The notes below the pieces were generated by a model, which saw only the letters and a list, made by a program, of their open reading frames with translations, searched no databases and was not told the DNA's origin. The translations under genes and the position numbers were made by a program. This document shows positions 44,661 to 52,959 of a stretch of DNA of 64,000 nt, piece after piece. Each line of letters begins with the position of its first letter. Position 1 is the first letter of the stretch. Origin of the DNA: CAUTYU01 sp963545205 (lineage in GTDB: Bacteria; Desulfobacterota; Desulfovibrionia; Desulfovibrionales; Desulfomicrobiaceae); assembly GCA_963545205.1 (NCBI GenBank), contig CAUUHW010000003.1:124001-188000 (forward strand). The letters run 5' to 3'.

Positions 44661-47561
44661 TTAACGGCGAATATGGGCGGAACCGCCGGTATTCACTGAA
44701 CCGCTCAATTTTTCGGTTGGTGCGTGATGTCCGGTGCGCCAGTAGTCCATATAGGCAAGTCTGGGCAGCATGGACAGGCGCAGGAAACCTTCGATAGTAC
44801 CATTGACGCCTGCAAGTACGTCCACATTGTTTCTGGGGCGGAAGGCCAGATTGTCCGTTGTATTGATTTTTTTCTCGTGCAGGGTTTCGATGTGCCACGC
44901 ATGGATCATCTCTCCATCAAAGTCATCGATCACAATGGTGAACAGAGGTTTCCCCTCGGCATTTTTCGGGCCTTCGAAGACAGGATGATCTTTGTCCAGA
45001 ATGATGGGCTCGGGGTTGTCGAGCAGCAGCTCATTCAGTTGGTAGCAGTGCCCACACACGTCAGGACGGACCATGAAGCGCGGATCAAATTCAAAGGCTG
45101 TGTCGCGTTCCAGTTCCTGAATTTTGGTGAACAGATACAGGTTGGCTTTCTTCTCCTGAAAGGGATTTTTAATGTCCAGCTCCGCCATAACATCTCCCAC
45201 CTTGAACTGCATGGCACGTGCCACATCCTGATGCTGGGGAAGAAGTTCGCGAGCTGCATCGTTAAGTGGTCCCAAAACTCTGGATTTGATTTCATTGCCC
45301 TTTTCATCGGCCAGAGTCAGGCTGATTGTGCCTGCGTCTGGATGTATCCCTGTACAGGTGAGTTTGTACGGACCAAGATTTGTCGTGTCTCCAGGCCCCA
45401 GGGAAACCTCTTGGGGCGTTTCATAGGTGAAACTGATACTCTGGATGGATGGGGTGCCGAACTCCTTGATTTTTACATGATTGGAACCTACGTATTCTGG
45501 TACGATGTATGTGGCGCCCTCAGAGAAAACTTCGGGCATGTAGTAACGGTTGTTCCCGTTCTTGTCGAAACCCTGGGCAAGATAGAAGTGGGCGCCCCAG
45601 CGGTTGCCTGAATATTTCATCAGACTGAGGGATGCCACCGGGCGGTCGTCCAGGTAGCTATGTCCGGTGTAACGGAGGGCCTTGTTGCGGATGCCAAGCA
45701 ATTCATCCTGCCAGTACATGAGGTTCCCGTCGCCCATGGGTTGGTTTTTCCAGAAGTCCAGATTCATGTTTTTGCGGACAATGGTGCCAGACGAAAAGGT
45801 CGCCAAATAGGCACGTTTACCCAGCATAAAAAAGGATTCACCTGCCAGAGTGCGGATATTGCGTGCGTTGCGCGTGGTATAGCACAGACCTGCTGGTGGG
45901 ATGACAATGCGGTTGTTTTTATAATCCACATAACTGCCGCGAATCATCACAGCCTCGGCGGACAGGAGACGTTCTCCGTTGCGATTGCGCGAAATTTTGC
46001 GTTTAAGGCCATTGAAGCGGGGAACAAAGGGTGCGGTATGATCCGGTTCGTAAAAAGAGCTGTTGGAAATGACCTTGGGATAGGAAGTGAACCTGGAACC
46101 TTCAACAACTGTACCAAAAGAAGAATCACCCAGACGAGTCAGAAAACTGCGTTCGATAATGGGTTCCAGTACGGGTGAGGAACCAAGGAAAAAATCCATG
46201 TCCAGACGGCCTTCCTTTTCCCATATGACCATGTTGTCTGTGCGCATCATATAGGAGTCGCGTACATACAGATTTCTTACCACATCCTTGTCAAACTTGT
46301 TGGCCACCACCCTGAAGGCGGGACGATTCCAGATTTCCGAGTACTTGATTGGGCCGTCATAGCTGTCGTGTTCGTTATCCAAAGTCAGGGGATTTGCATT
46401 TTCAATGAGCAGACGTTGCAGCATACCGGTTTTGAGACTGGGCTCAAGAACCACATTGTAGCGGTGATCCAGGGGCCATGGCTGATAATTTTTTACAGTT
46501 ACCAGATCACGGTAGACCACAAAGGAAAAGAAACCGCTGTCATGCCCACGGGACTTGCCCGTGGACCAGGGGACGAAATCGGAATCCTTGAGAAAGGTTG
46601 GATCCATATGGATTTCAACGCGTATGTTCAGTTCCGGGACAGTCAGGTGATAGTTGTCTTTTTCATCTTGTCTGGTTTTGTATTCCTGGGCTGAAACAGG
46701 CTTTATCAGTTTTTCTGCCAGTATTTTTTTTCCGGTCAGACTGGTGATGCGAACCAGAAAGCCGTCCGGACGGCGGAAGGCGTAAATACGTTTATTCATG
46801 TAGATACGATAGTCTTCCTGCCGTATTTCCAGAACAAAGGGGCGTTGCAGGGAGAAAGTGGCCCGGGTGATCTCGGGAAATTCAATGGATTTGAACACTG
46901 CGTCATCAAAGTCGACTTTTTCGGCCACGTACTTGCTCGCACCGAAATAGTATGTGTTGTCGAGGTAGAATTTTTTCAGTTGGGGGTTAAGCCCCTCTTT
47001 GAGAGTAAGTTCACGGATTTCTTCTCGACCGGGAAAGACCGATGCAATGGGAAATTCCAAAGGCCAGCCACCAGAAGGTGAAATCAGCGCCAGTTCGGCA
47101 TACGGTTTGTCATAATGGTCTGTGGAGTAGTCGAACCAGAGTCTGTAACCTGTATCGCCTAATAGTTTGCGTTCACCCTTGCTCAGAGCGATATTTTCAA
47201 ATTTGCGGATGGCAACGTCCAAATCTACCAAATAGGTATGTTCCCCAAGCAGTAAAAAGGGGTCACGGGCAAATGGTTTGGCGTCATGTGAGGTTTCGGA
47301 AATGTAAAACAAACCTCCAGCCGGCACTATCCCCTTGCTATCTTTAATGGCGCTGCCGCGTAAAACAACAGCCTCGGATAAATGCTTTTTCTGTCCAAGT
47401 TGGTTTTTGAAAACTTTGTTTCTGAGCCCCGCAAGATATGGTAGGAATGTCATATCGGCAGCGGGTGACAGACCATGGACATCTGTGGTAGCCATACCCG
47501 ATTGCTCAAATGCGAGGATGAGGGCTGTTGCGATGAGCAGAAATCGAAAAAGGTGCTTCAT
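44661..47561 (-). CDS. Large secreted protein of unknown function with internal duplication
   Basis: 966 residues, Sec signal (MKHLFRFLLIATALILAFEQSGMA), no transmembrane helix after it, no haem motif. Two repeats are visible. Repeat 1 (about residues 40-112) has LRNKVFKNQLGQKKHLSEAV followed by PAGGLFYI and LLGEHTYLVD. Repeat 2 (about residues 530-605) has LKRKISRNRNGERLLSAEAV followed by PPAGLCYT and MLGKRAYLAT. A single CGHC lies near residue 840 (PDVCGHCYQ), a disulfide- or metal-type motif. Mostly beta by composition. It heads the arylsulfotransferase locus behind a sigma-54 promoter. No family recognised; a periplasmic enzyme or scaffold is possible. Confidence 0.8.
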   Translation of the reverse strand: MKHLFRFLLIATALILAFEQSGMATTDVHGLSPAADMTFLPYLAGLRNKVFKNQLGQKKHLSEAVVLRGSAIKDSKGIVPAGGLFYISETSHDAKPFARDPFLLLGEHTYLVDLDVAIRKFENIALSKGERKLLGDTGYRLWFDYSTDHYDKPYAELALISPSGGWPLEFPIASVFPGREEIRELTLKEGLNPQLKKFYLDNTYYFGASKYVAEKVDFDDAVFKSIEFPEITRATFSLQRPFVLEIRQEDYRIYMNKRIYAFRRPDGFLVRITSLTGKKILAEKLIKPVSAQEYKTRQDEKDNYHLTVPELNIRVEIHMDPTFLKDSDFVPWSTGKSRGHDSGFFSFVVYRDLVTVKNYQPWPLDHRYNVVLEPSLKTGMLQRLLIENANPLTLDNEHDSYDGPIKYSEIWNRPAFRVVANKFDKDVVRNLYVRDSYMMRTDNMVIWEKEGRLDMDFFLGSSPVLEPIIERSFLTRLGDSSFGTVVEGSRFTSYPKVISNSSFYEPDHTAPFVPRFNGLKRKISRNRNGERLLSAEAVMIRGSYVDYKNNRIVIPPAGLCYTTRNARNIRTLAGESFFMLGKRAYLATFSSGTIVRKNMNLDFWKNQPMGDGNLMYWQDELLGIRNKALRYTGHSYLDDRPVASLSLMKYSGNRWGAHFYLAQGFDKNGNNRYYMPEVFSEGATYIVPEYVGSNHVKIKEFGTPSIQSISFTYETPQEVSLGPGDTTNLGPYKLTCTGIHPDAGTISLTLADEKGNEIKSRVLGPLNDAARELLPQHQDVARAMQFKVGDVMAELDIKNPFQEKKANLYLFTKIQELERDTAFEFDPRFMVRPDVCGHCYQLNELLLDNPEPIILDKDHPVFEGPKNAEGKPLFTIVIDDFDGEMIHAWHIETLHEKKINTTDNLAFRPRNNVDVLAGVNGTIEGFLRLSMLPRLAYMDYWRTGHHAPTEKLSGSVNTGGSAHIRR

Positions 47562-47623
47562 GTCGTGTTCCTGAAAAATTCATTGATGTATTTTGGGGGA
47601 GACAGATGTTACCCCAAAAAAAA

Positions 47624-47639
47624 AGCAAAAAACGTACCA
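47624..47639 (-). promoter_or_regulatory. Sigma-54 promoter of the arylsulfotransferase locus
   Basis: Minus strand TGGTACGTTTTTTGCT matches TGGCACG-N4-TTGCW at all but one position, 63 bases before the 966-residue protein gene. Confidence 0.8.
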
Positions 47640-47708
47640 TGTCCTTGGAAAAAAGAATGTGCTAAACGAGATGGTTATCGTTGTACTGTTTTATGGGGCC
47701 TTAGGTTG

Positions 47709-47726
47709 TGTGCGGAATATCGCACA
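47709..47726. promoter_or_regulatory. Inverted repeat TGTGCG-N6-CGCACA, candidate activator site
   Basis: A perfect 6-bp dyad about 70-85 bases upstream of the -24 box, where NtrC-type regulators usually bind. The regulator at 38136-39488 is the likely ligand (inference). Confidence 0.5.
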
Positions 47727-47812
47727 TGACACAGGCTAATTGTAGATAAACCGTACAGTGCAACAGATGGATTTTTTGAGGGCTGTTTTGTTCGGTATGA
47801 AGACGGATACTT

Positions 47813-48553
47813 TTATTCGCGTGTCAAGATTTGTAACTGCCTGGCTTGCTCAATTTCCTCCGGGGTGCCGTTTTGTAATACAATATTGAGCCAGGTACGG
47901 GCTTCTTTTTGTCGTCCCAGGCGAAAGAGATTTTGTCCCAGCAGCAGGGAGGCGGCTGTGTTGTCGGGTTGATGCCTGATGGCCTGTTGCAGGCAGGCAA
48001 GTGCTTTTTGCGGTTGGTCTGTTTTGGTGTACAGGTTTCCCGCCAAAAGCAGGGCCGGAACAGAGCTGCGGTTAAAATGAATGGCTTTGAGCGCAAAAGT
48101 AAGGGCTTGTTGGTACCGGCCTTGTCCCTCATAGAGCCTGGCTAGGTTGCAGGCGGCCAGTTCCGGAGTGGCATAGTTTGGCAGAGCTAGGGCCTGATGA
48201 AAAGCCTGCTCGGCACTCTCCGGTTGTCCGCAAAGCTGGCAGACCAGGCCCAAATTGTTCCAGGCCCGGCCATAATCCGGTTTGAACTTGACCGCCCGCG
48301 CAAGATGGAGCCGGGCCTTTTCCACATCGTTGAGTGCCAGCCAAGCCATGCCCATATCATAATGGTAGCGGGGAAAGCGTTTTGCTACTGACTCTATCGC
48401 CAGAAGCTCATTGAGTGCCTGTCGTGGATTGCCCATCATCATTTGCTGCTCAGCCAAGTCAAGGCGGGTTCGTACCTGGCTTGTTTCCTGAACAGGCAGT
48501 GTTCCTGCGCAGGCAGGCAGAAAAAGGCAGAAGGACAGCAGCAGAACTTTCAT
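47813..48553 (-). CDS. TPR-repeat lipoprotein
   Basis: 246 residues. N-terminal signal with lipobox LPAC (Cys15), then about six tetratricopeptide repeats (for example YGRAWNNLGLVCQLCGQPESAEQAF and DNTAASLLLGQNLFRLGRQKEA). Similar to PilF/PilW-like outer-membrane pilotins, but TPR lipoproteins are diverse and no pilus genes are near. It lies 6 bases after hisG, so it is expressed with the histidine genes. Confidence 0.85.
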   Translation of the reverse strand: MKVLLLSFCLFLPACAGTLPVQETSQVRTRLDLAEQQMMMGNPRQALNELLAIESVAKRFPRYHYDMGMAWLALNDVEKARLHLARAVKFKPDYGRAWNNLGLVCQLCGQPESAEQAFHQALALPNYATPELAACNLARLYEGQGRYQQALTFALKAIHFNRSSVPALLLAGNLYTKTDQPQKALACLQQAIRHQPDNTAASLLLGQNLFRLGRQKEARTWLNIVLQNGTPEEIEQARQLQILTRE

Positions 48554-48559
48554 AGCATG

Positions 48560-49435
48560 TTAAATAAGTTTATTCAGCGCGTATTCAATGATGGCTTCAG
48601 CTCCCTGCTCGTGCAGGCTGGGAATCAGGTCGCGCACGGTATCGGCCTGAACAACAATTTCAATGGACAGCCAGTCGGAATTATACAGGCCCGCGACTGT
48701 GGGTGAGGTCATGCTGGGCAGAAGTTTCATGATGGCCTCCATCTTGTCTTTGGGCACATTCATCTTCAGCCCAACCATGCGTCCGGCCCTGAGCGCGCCT
48801 TGCAGCAGCATATTGATTGTTTCAATCTTTTTGCGCTTGAACGGGTCTTCCCAGGCCTTTTTATTGGCGATGAACTGCGTGTTGGTCTGCAACAGTTCGG
48901 CAATAATGCGCAAGCCGTGGGCCTTGATGGTTGTACCGGTTTCCGTGATTTCAACAATCGCGTCAGCAAGGCCCTGGACAACCTTGGCCTCGGTCGCGCC
49001 CCATGAATACTCCACGTCAACGGGAATGCCTGCGGTGGCAAAATACCGTTTGGTAAAGTTGACAAATTCGGTTGCGATTTTTTTCCCGGCCAAGTCTTCG
49101 GGGCGTTTGTAGGGAGAATCTCCAGCCACGGCCAGCACCCATTTGGCGTAGCGGTCACTGACCTTGGAATAAACAAGGTCAGAAACAACCACTACATCTG
49201 ATTCGTATTCCAAAATCCAGTCCTTGCCGGTCAGACCCGCGTCCAGAATCCCTGATTCAACGTAGCGGCTCATTTCCTGGGCCCGGCACAAACTGCACTC
49301 CAGTTCCGGGTCGTTGACCTCAGGAAAATAGTTGCGGTGATGTTCACGCAGTTGCCAGCCCGCTTTGGCAAAGAGTTTGAATGTCGCGTCCTGAAGTGAA
49401 CCTTTGGGGATTCCGAGTCGTAAAATCTGGCTCAT
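48560..49435 (-). CDS. hisG: ATP phosphoribosyltransferase, long form
   Basis: 291 residues. Catalyses the first step of histidine biosynthesis (ATP + PRPP to phosphoribosyl-ATP). LRLGIPKGSLQDATF at the N-terminus, the PRPP loop with IVEITETGTTIKAHGL, and a C-terminal regulatory domain (VGLKMNVPKDKMEAIMKLLPSMTSPTVAGL) that marks the long, histidine-inhibited form needing no HisZ. Start overlaps the hisI stop by 4 bases. Confidence 0.95.
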   Translation of the reverse strand: MSQILRLGIPKGSLQDATFKLFAKAGWQLREHHRNYFPEVNDPELECSLCRAQEMSRYVESGILDAGLTGKDWILEYESDVVVVSDLVYSKVSDRYAKWVLAVAGDSPYKRPEDLAGKKIATEFVNFTKRYFATAGIPVDVEYSWGATEAKVVQGLADAIVEITETGTTIKAHGLRIIAELLQTNTQFIANKKAWEDPFKRKKIETINMLLQGALRAGRMVGLKMNVPKDKMEAIMKLLPSMTSPTVAGLYNSDWLSIEIVVQADTVRDLIPSLHEQGAEAIIEYALNKLI

Positions 49436-49812
49436 GCGTAGACCTCCTTGGGGTCAAAGACCAGAGGTGAGCATGTTGTCCACTGGCCCTGTTTGTATTC
49501 GCGGTAAAAACAGCTGCGGTAGCCGGTATGGCAGGCCGCGCCTCCTTTTTGATCAATTTGCAGTACAATGGCGTCCTGGTCGCAGTCAATGCGGATTGAA
49601 TGGACGGTTTGTGTGTGCCCTGACGTGCCGCCCTTATGCCACAGACAGTCGCGGCTGCGGCTGTAATAATGGGCCTCACCTGTTTTGAGTGTTTTTTCCC
49701 ATGCTTCCGCGTTCATATAGGCCAGCATGAGTATTTCTCCTGTTTGGGCGTCTTGGGCAATCGCGGGCAGAAACCCGCCGCATTTGGCAAAATCCGGTTG
49801 TATCGTGTTCAT
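49432..49812 (-). CDS. hisI: Phosphoribosyl-AMP cyclohydrolase
   Basis: 126 residues, the monofunctional HisI without fused HisE. Motifs AYMNAEAWEKTLKTGEAHYYSRSR, LWHKGGTSGH and zinc-ligand cysteines in IDCDQDAIVL and ACHTGYRSCFYR. Opens the phosphoribosyl-AMP ring in histidine synthesis. Overlaps both neighbours by 4 bases, giving the coupled order rlmN-hisI-hisG. Confidence 0.95.
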   Translation of the reverse strand: MNTIQPDFAKCGGFLPAIAQDAQTGEILMLAYMNAEAWEKTLKTGEAHYYSRSRDCLWHKGGTSGHTQTVHSIRIDCDQDAIVLQIDQKGGAACHTGYRSCFYREYKQGQWTTCSPLVFDPKEVYA

Positions 49813-50855
49813 TTTTTATCCTTGGCACTGAGCTGACCGCAGGCCGCGGCAATATCAGCGCCTTTGCTTTTACGCAGGACAGCAGTGAGTCCTTTGTCCC
49901 ACAAAATTTTTTCAAAGGCGAGTACGTCCTCTTGGGCCGGTGCCTTGTAACCATCTCCGGCTCCGGCGTTATAGGCGATAAGATTGACCTTGCAGCGCAG
50001 GCCGGAAAGAAGCCGGACAAGCTGACGGGCATGGTCAGGGCTGTCATTTATACCGCCAAGCAATATATACTCAATGGTTATCCGTTCCCGTGGCCGCAGG
50101 GGATAGGTTTTGAGAATTTTTATCAGCTTGTCAAGGGAAAGCGCCCGGCTCGCTCCAGGCATAATCTGTCGGCGCAGTTCCTGAGATGGAGCGTGCAGGG
50201 AAATAGCTGGCAGGGCAACGTCAGCCTGGGCAAATGCCTGTAAGGGGCCGTCAATGCCCACACTTGAAAGCGTCATGCGCCGTCTGGAAAAATTGAGACC
50301 TTCAGGGCTGCCGAGCAGAGCAAAACTTTTTTGCACCTCGTCCCAGTTGAGGAGCGGTTCTCCCATGCCCATCATAACCAGGTTTTTTACGTCCAGGTGG
50401 CTATAGTTGTTATCCACATAGTCGCGCGCAATCAGTGTCTGGGCCGCGATTTCCCAGGCCGCCAGATTGCGGGTAAATCCCTGTTTCCCTGTACAGCAAA
50501 ATGTGCAGCCAAGAGCACAGCCAATCTGCGAGGAAATACACAGCGTGTAATGCGTTTTTTCCGGGATCAGCACTGTTTCTATACAGTTCTTGTCCTCCAG
50601 AGCTAAAAGGAATTTGACTGTTCCGTCCTGGCTGCAACTGATTTTTTCGGGCTTGGGCCAACATATCATGTATGTTGCTTGAAGACGCTCTCGCAGTTTT
50701 TGGGGGAGATTACTCATCTGCTGAAAATCCCGCGTCCTTTTTTGCCACAGCCACTGCCAGATCTGAGCGGCGCGAAAGCTGTTTTCGCCCCAGTCTGTCA
50801 GCAGGTCGGCAAGTTCTTTTTGGGGGAGGGACAAGATATTTACGCGAGTTTCCAT
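49809..50855 (-). CDS. rlmN: Dual-specificity 23S rRNA/tRNA adenine-C2 methyltransferase (radical SAM)
   Basis: 348 residues. Radical-SAM cluster motif CALGCTFCCTG; FTRNLAAWEIAAQ and MMGMGEPLLNWDEV typical of RlmN; C-terminal LRKSKGADIAAACGQL with the methyl-carrying cysteine in AACGQL. Methylates A2503 of 23S rRNA and A37 of certain tRNAs. First of the tight rlmN-hisI-hisG-TPR group. Confidence 0.95.
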   Translation of the reverse strand: METRVNILSLPQKELADLLTDWGENSFRAAQIWQWLWQKRTRDFQQMSNLPQKLRERLQATYMICWPKPEKISCSQDGTVKFLLALEDKNCIETVLIPEKTHYTLCISSQIGCALGCTFCCTGKQGFTRNLAAWEIAAQTLIARDYVDNNYSHLDVKNLVMMGMGEPLLNWDEVQKSFALLGSPEGLNFSRRRMTLSSVGIDGPLQAFAQADVALPAISLHAPSQELRRQIMPGASRALSLDKLIKILKTYPLRPRERITIEYILLGGINDSPDHARQLVRLLSGLRCKVNLIAYNAGAGDGYKAPAQEDVLAFEKILWDKGLTAVLRKSKGADIAAACGQLSAKDKK

Positions 50856-50873
50856 TGTACTTGGTCTTGAGAC

Positions 50874-50920
50874 AAAGAGGCTGCTTTCTGTATGAGAAAA
50901 CAGCCTCTTTCATGTTTTTT
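50874..50920 (+). terminator. Hairpin upstream of rlmN
   Basis: AAAGAGGCTG (50874-50883) pairs perfectly with CAGCCTCTTT (50901-50910), extended by TTT/AAA inside. The U-run is on the plus strand, although flanking genes are minus. It separates usp from rlmN. Confidence 0.5.
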
Positions 50921-50943
50921 GGATTGTTGTAGCTGATACTGTT

Positions 50944-51393
50944 TTATTTCAGATATTTTTCCTTCAGATTACGGGTAACGAGTACCGGACAGTTTGAGCC
51001 GTGTAAAACACGGGTGACAACACTGCCCATGATCAGGTTTTCCAGTTCGGAATGCCCGCGGGAACCAATGACAATCATGTCGCAGTCAAACTCTTCCTGG
51101 GCGTCAAGTATCTCGTAATCCGGCCGGCCAAAGCGCACCAGAAGTTCAACCTGAATATCAAGGTTGTCAATAAGCGGCAGATATTTTTTGAGCATATCCA
51201 TTGCTTCTGTTCTGGCTTTTTCATGCAGTTCTGCTGATCCTTCTCCTCCAATGGTTCTTGGCAGTTCCTTGATAACATGCAGCAGATAGAGTTTGGCGTT
51301 GTGCGTGTTCAGCAGATGCGCCGCGTAGGTGATGGCATTGGGAGAATGTTTTGAACCGTCAACCGGAACCAATACATTGTCAATTTTTATCAT
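50944..51393 (-). CDS. Universal stress protein (UspA family)
   Basis: 149 residues, a single Usp domain. N-terminal VLVPVDGSKHSPNAI and the ATP-binding motif GSRGHSELENLIMGSVVTRVLHGSNCPVLV, matching the nucleotide-binding class. It starts 28 bases after the antiporter gene and is probably cotranscribed with it; Usp proteins often accompany ion transporters. Confidence 0.93.
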   Translation of the reverse strand: MIKIDNVLVPVDGSKHSPNAITYAAHLLNTHNAKLYLLHVIKELPRTIGGEGSAELHEKARTEAMDMLKKYLPLIDNLDIQVELLVRFGRPDYEILDAQEEFDCDMIVIGSRGHSELENLIMGSVVTRVLHGSNCPVLVTRNLKEKYLK

Positions 51394-51421
51394 AGAGGAA
51401 GTCTCCTTTTCTTGAGATTCA

Positions 51422-52846
51422 TTACAGAAAAAGCAAGGTTACCAAAAGAAACATGGGGATCAGGATTCCAAAAGACCAAGCCATGTATCCGAAAAAGCTG
51501 GGCATCTTGACGCCGCTTGATTCCGCGATAGAGCGGACCATAAAGTTGGGAGCGTTGCCGATATAGGTATTGGCGCCCATAAATACGGCTCCGGCGGAAA
51601 CAGCCAGTAGGGTCTCCACATGCTGCATCAGGTAAGCCGGGTCACCGCCGGCAGTGTTAAAAAACACCAGGTAGGTCGGGGCGTTGTCAAGAAAGCTGGA
51701 GAGCATACCTGTCAGCCAGAAGTACATGACATTGTTGGGTTCTCCATTGCTTGACACCAGCGCGATCACGCTTCCCAGCGCGCCTTGTTCTCCGGCCTTG
51801 AGGATAGCAATGGCCGGAACCATGGAAACAAAGATACCCGCGAAAAGTTTGGCAACTTCCGCGATTGGGTCCCAGTTGAATTCATTTTTCCGGCGGGTTG
51901 AATCCTCTGTGATTTTCAGGCTGACAAAGGCCAGAATCAGCAGGAGCAGGTCACGGGCCACATTCTGCCATTCAACTTCAACGTGATACACAGTAAAGGA
52001 ACCCGGCTTCCATACCCCGCTGATGAGTACGCCGGCAACAACACCTCCAAGTAGGAGCAGGTTCTGGGCACCTTCCAAGCGCAAGGGTTCTGTGCCTGAA
52101 CCTTCGGGAACCGGGCAGCCTTCTTTGGAGTACAGGTATCTGTCTATGGCAAAATACAGGGCCAGCAATGTCGCGGAAACAAAGATGCAGGGTACAAGCA
52201 GGTGCTGGGTTGTCCAGAAAAAGGATACGCCTTTCAAAAAGCCGAGAAACAGTGGCGGATCACCAAGCGGAGTCAGGCTGCCGCCGATATTGGCCACCAG
52301 AAAAATAAAAAAGACAACAGTATGCACCTTGTATTTTCTGTGCGCGTTGGCCCGCAGCAGGGGGCGGATAAACAACATGGCCGCGCCGGTTGTTCCCATC
52401 CAGCTGGCCAGTATGGTTCCGATGAACAAAATAGCGGTATTGACTATCGGAGTACCGATAAGGGAACCTGTCAGGCAAACGCCTCCTGATATAGCAAAAA
52501 GGGCAAACAGCAAAACAATAAAGGAAACGTATTCAAGCAGGAAGGTATGAAGCACCTGGTACAGTCCCAGATCAAAGCCGTAAGCCAGAGAAAAGGGGAT
52601 AATATAGGCCAGCCCCCAGAAGGCCGCCACCTTGCCAAAGTGGTGATGCCAGAAATGGGGAGTGGCCAGAGGCATGATCGCAATGGACAACAGCATGCAG
52701 ACAAAAGGAATAATCCAGTATCCATTCAGGATTTTTCCGATTTCTTCCGCCTGATGGTGCAGATCTGATGCAAAGGCATCCGACACTGCCAGAACAAGGA
52801 TGCTCAAAGCAAGAAGTGCCAGGAACCGGACAGGACTTTTTTTCAT
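51422..52846 (-). CDS. NhaD/CitMHS-like Na+/H+ antiporter
   Basis: 474 residues, about twelve transmembrane helices after a cleavable-looking N-terminus. Segments FIFLVANIGGSLTPLGDPPLFLG and GMLSSFLDNAPTYLVFFNTAGGDP are typical of the ion-transporter superfamily branch annotated as putative Na+/H+ antiporters, each with Gly-Asp or Asp-Asn in a broken helix. Inner-membrane cation/proton exchange is likely; an organic acid substrate is not excluded. Confidence 0.85.
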   Translation of the reverse strand: MKKSPVRFLALLALSILVLAVSDAFASDLHHQAEEIGKILNGYWIIPFVCMLLSIAIMPLATPHFWHHHFGKVAAFWGLAYIIPFSLAYGFDLGLYQVLHTFLLEYVSFIVLLFALFAISGGVCLTGSLIGTPIVNTAILFIGTILASWMGTTGAAMLFIRPLLRANAHRKYKVHTVVFFIFLVANIGGSLTPLGDPPLFLGFLKGVSFFWTTQHLLVPCIFVSATLLALYFAIDRYLYSKEGCPVPEGSGTEPLRLEGAQNLLLLGGVVAGVLISGVWKPGSFTVYHVEVEWQNVARDLLLLILAFVSLKITEDSTRRKNEFNWDPIAEVAKLFAGIFVSMVPAIAILKAGEQGALGSVIALVSSNGEPNNVMYFWLTGMLSSFLDNAPTYLVFFNTAGGDPAYLMQHVETLLAVSAGAVFMGANTYIGNAPNFMVRSIAESSGVKMPSFFGYMAWSFGILIPMFLLVTLLFL

Positions 52847-52959
52847 TCGTTTTCCTCCTCAATGATGGAATTTTGAGACCGTAGTTTGTGAACCGGCTTT
52901 CTCATATATCAGGGAGCGCCTCAGGACAAGCAAATATTTACGGCAGCCTGTTTGTCAGC

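Noticed and set aside
43455..44699. 414-residue open frame on the plus strand
   Set aside because: It is antisense to the UPF0324 membrane protein gene, has Cys/His/Gln-rich composition typical of a shadow frame, and lacks a ribosome site.
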